Assembly: GCF_907164915.1 (NCBI RefSeq) | Contig: NC_061862.1 | Location: 91,343,995-91,407,994 of the forward strand | DNA: 64,000 nt | From: Impatiens glandulifera | Lineage: Eukaryota; Streptophyta; Magnoliopsida; Ericales; Balsaminaceae | Direction: 5' to 3' | Shown: positions 62,484 to 64,000 of the stretch, piece by piece | Position numbering within the stretch: the first letter of the stretch is position 1 | Layout: each line of letters begins with the position of its first letter | Program-made: the position numbers and the translations under genes | Notes under the pieces: generated by a model | What the model saw: only the letters and a program-made list of their open reading frames with translations | The model's database searches: none | Told to the model about the DNA's origin: nothing

Positions 62484-62680
62484 TGGTTAAAAACGGATAT
62501 GGATCTACGACTAATCAAGATAAAAAAGAGATGCGAGTAATAATAAAAGAAGAACGATAATAAAAAAATATTTACGTGGAAACCCAAAATGGGAAAAATC
62601 ACTAACAAAAGAGAAAACTTATCACTATGTTGTCAAGAGAAGATTATAACTTAAAAAGAGAAAGAATAATAATTTAAAAA
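62484..62680 (-). repeat. Truncated 5' LTR of the minus-strand copia element
   Basis: Starts TGGTTAAAAACGGATATGG next to the primer-binding site and matches the left LTR up to about 62675. The rest of the LTR is missing or replaced. Confidence 0.65.
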
Positions 62681-63783
62681 TTGAAATTGGGTATTTTGTT
62701 TTCGGTTAATTGATTCAATTTTGTTTCGATGGAAAACTTTACAAATGATCTTAAGATCAAATGTAAATCAATAAATGGGACAATAACACTATAATAAAGA
62801 ACATATGAACTTGACTGTATACAATTTTATTTTTGTTTATAACATGAAGGGTAGATTACAATGAGTTGAAAATCACTCCTATACACTTATTATATACACT
62901 TATTATTGAAGCTTTTGGCTGAGCCAAAATCGAGCTTAGAAGCTCCCTACCTAAGCTCCCTACAAAATATATATATAAAAAAAAAGCTTAAAGAAAATTT
63001 TAATATCAGATTTTTATAGAAGGCTTGAGACTTGAGGTTGGACTTGTTCTCTTCGTCTTCACCGGGAAATCCTATTATAGTCAGTCTAAGCTAAACAAAT
63101 GGCGGTCTGCTAAACCAGTGGCGGTCCGTTTAACTTTAGACAAAATTCATCCATGACTGCAACTTGTTCGACTGAATTCTATCTTTCTATATAGTAAGAT
63201 GAGCTATGAAAGTAGAAAAAATGATCACACAACTACCGATATTAAAATTTAAAAATAAGGTCGAGATTGTTTTTAAATCAATCTTGAAGCATTCAAGGCT
63301 TGATTGCCTAAAATTTAAACTTTTTTTAAAAACTTCAAATTTGAGTTTTAAAAATGATTAAAATCGTATAGACGGTTGAGTTTAAATGATTGGATTTGAT
63401 TCTCATAAAGAAGTTTTTGGTAATTTTCTAAACTAAAAAAATTGGTCCAAAATGGTAACTTACTTAATTAAAAAAATATATCAGTTTGACATTTTAATTT
63501 TTTAAATTAAAAAAAAATCGGTTTAACGTGTTAATAATGTTATAAATTATAAAATAATATTAAGATATTTTGTTTGAAAAACATAGAAAAATTAAATATT
63601 AGAATTATAATTCCGACCTAAAACAAGTTGAATGGAGAATTATAAAATTATAATGGTTTAAATTTCATTGAAATTCTAATTTTAATTTTTAATTAAAAAT
63701 GTTTTACTCAACCTAATACTTAGAATTAAACCCTAATTTCAATTTGATGGTTATCAAAAAACAAACTATATTATAAAAGATAA

Positions 63784-63855
<72 letters not shown>

Positions 63856-64000
63856 TAGAATAGTAATGGAATACTATTACAAGAATTAAAGAATAAACAT
63901 GGAAAATAAATATCGCCGTCTACTTTTATTATATTGTTATAGAGATCTCACCGCCCCAAGTTGAGGCAATGTGATACGCATTTAATCAAAAAAATAATAT
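62681..64000. other. AT-rich intergenic DNA
   Basis: No gene or clear repeat except a (TA)n run of about 60 bases at 63790-63851. Confidence 0.5.

Larger units (their letters stand above)
55736..62680 (-). mobile_element. Decayed minus-strand copia element with nested LINE-like insertion
   Basis: The 5' LTR (minus sense) is the truncated right copy at 62484-62680. The primer-binding site is at 62471-62483. Gag, protease, integrase, RT and RNase H relics run leftward. The 3' LTR is at the left, split into 55736-55872 and 58442-58654 by the LINE-like copy 2. Matching phrases of the two LTRs include GACTAATCAAGATAAA and CTATGTTGTCAAGAGAA. Coding relics are full of stops. The copia is older than the LINE-like insertion within it. 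Confidence 0.8.

Overview
The window is nuclear DNA from a flowering plant, most likely a eudicot. It is AT-rich, genes have many short introns with GT..AG borders, and the repeats are plant types: Ty1/copia elements, Mutator-like elements (MULEs), DUF4283-type LINE derivatives and an endogenous caulimovirid. I cannot name the species. Nothing could be run; all alignments and splice models were made by eye.

Three ordinary host genes are supported. A single-exon SCARECROW/SCL23-type GRAS transcription factor lies at 3934-5328 (+). A 14-exon casein kinase 1-like kinase lies at 37259-42827 (+). An 11-exon ESCRT-III subunit of the VPS2.2/CHMP2 type lies at 45996-47859 (-). The kinase and VPS2 genes converge across about 3 kb of AT-rich DNA.

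Most of the rest is mobile DNA. 381-3178 is a decayed copia element that lost its integrase. 5665-7620 is an endogenous pararetrovirus fragment. 10279-16124 is a MULE with ~93-bp inverted repeats and an exact 9-bp target duplication. 16996-18165 is a small long-TIR element. 18656-25851 is a LINE-like element split by a younger Tnt1-like copia element (19309-24060). About 27060-27850 is an organelle-looking island. 28237-36581 is a second, structurally intact MULE. 48361-48660 is a short MULE-like derivative. 51865-53690 is a tandem array whose units carry tRNA-like pol III boxes. 55736-62680 is a decayed minus-strand copia element whose LTR was split by a second copy of the same LINE-like element.

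The most notable system is the pair of MULEs. Both have one layout: TIR, ULP-like gene (plus strand), transposase gene (minus strand, convergent), TIR. The two transposases belong to different subfamilies (FAR1-like and MuDR/PB1-SWIM). Each element fills its introns and untranslated parts with arrays of its own short CpG-containing palindrome: TTTCGGGWCCCGAAA in the first, TGCGTSACGCA and TGCGTCAAG-type units in the second. The first element has lost its middle exactly where an array joins two truncated genes. The second keeps both genes open, at about 932 and 908 codons, with identical 86-bp TIRs and an exact 9-bp duplication, so it may be recent or active.
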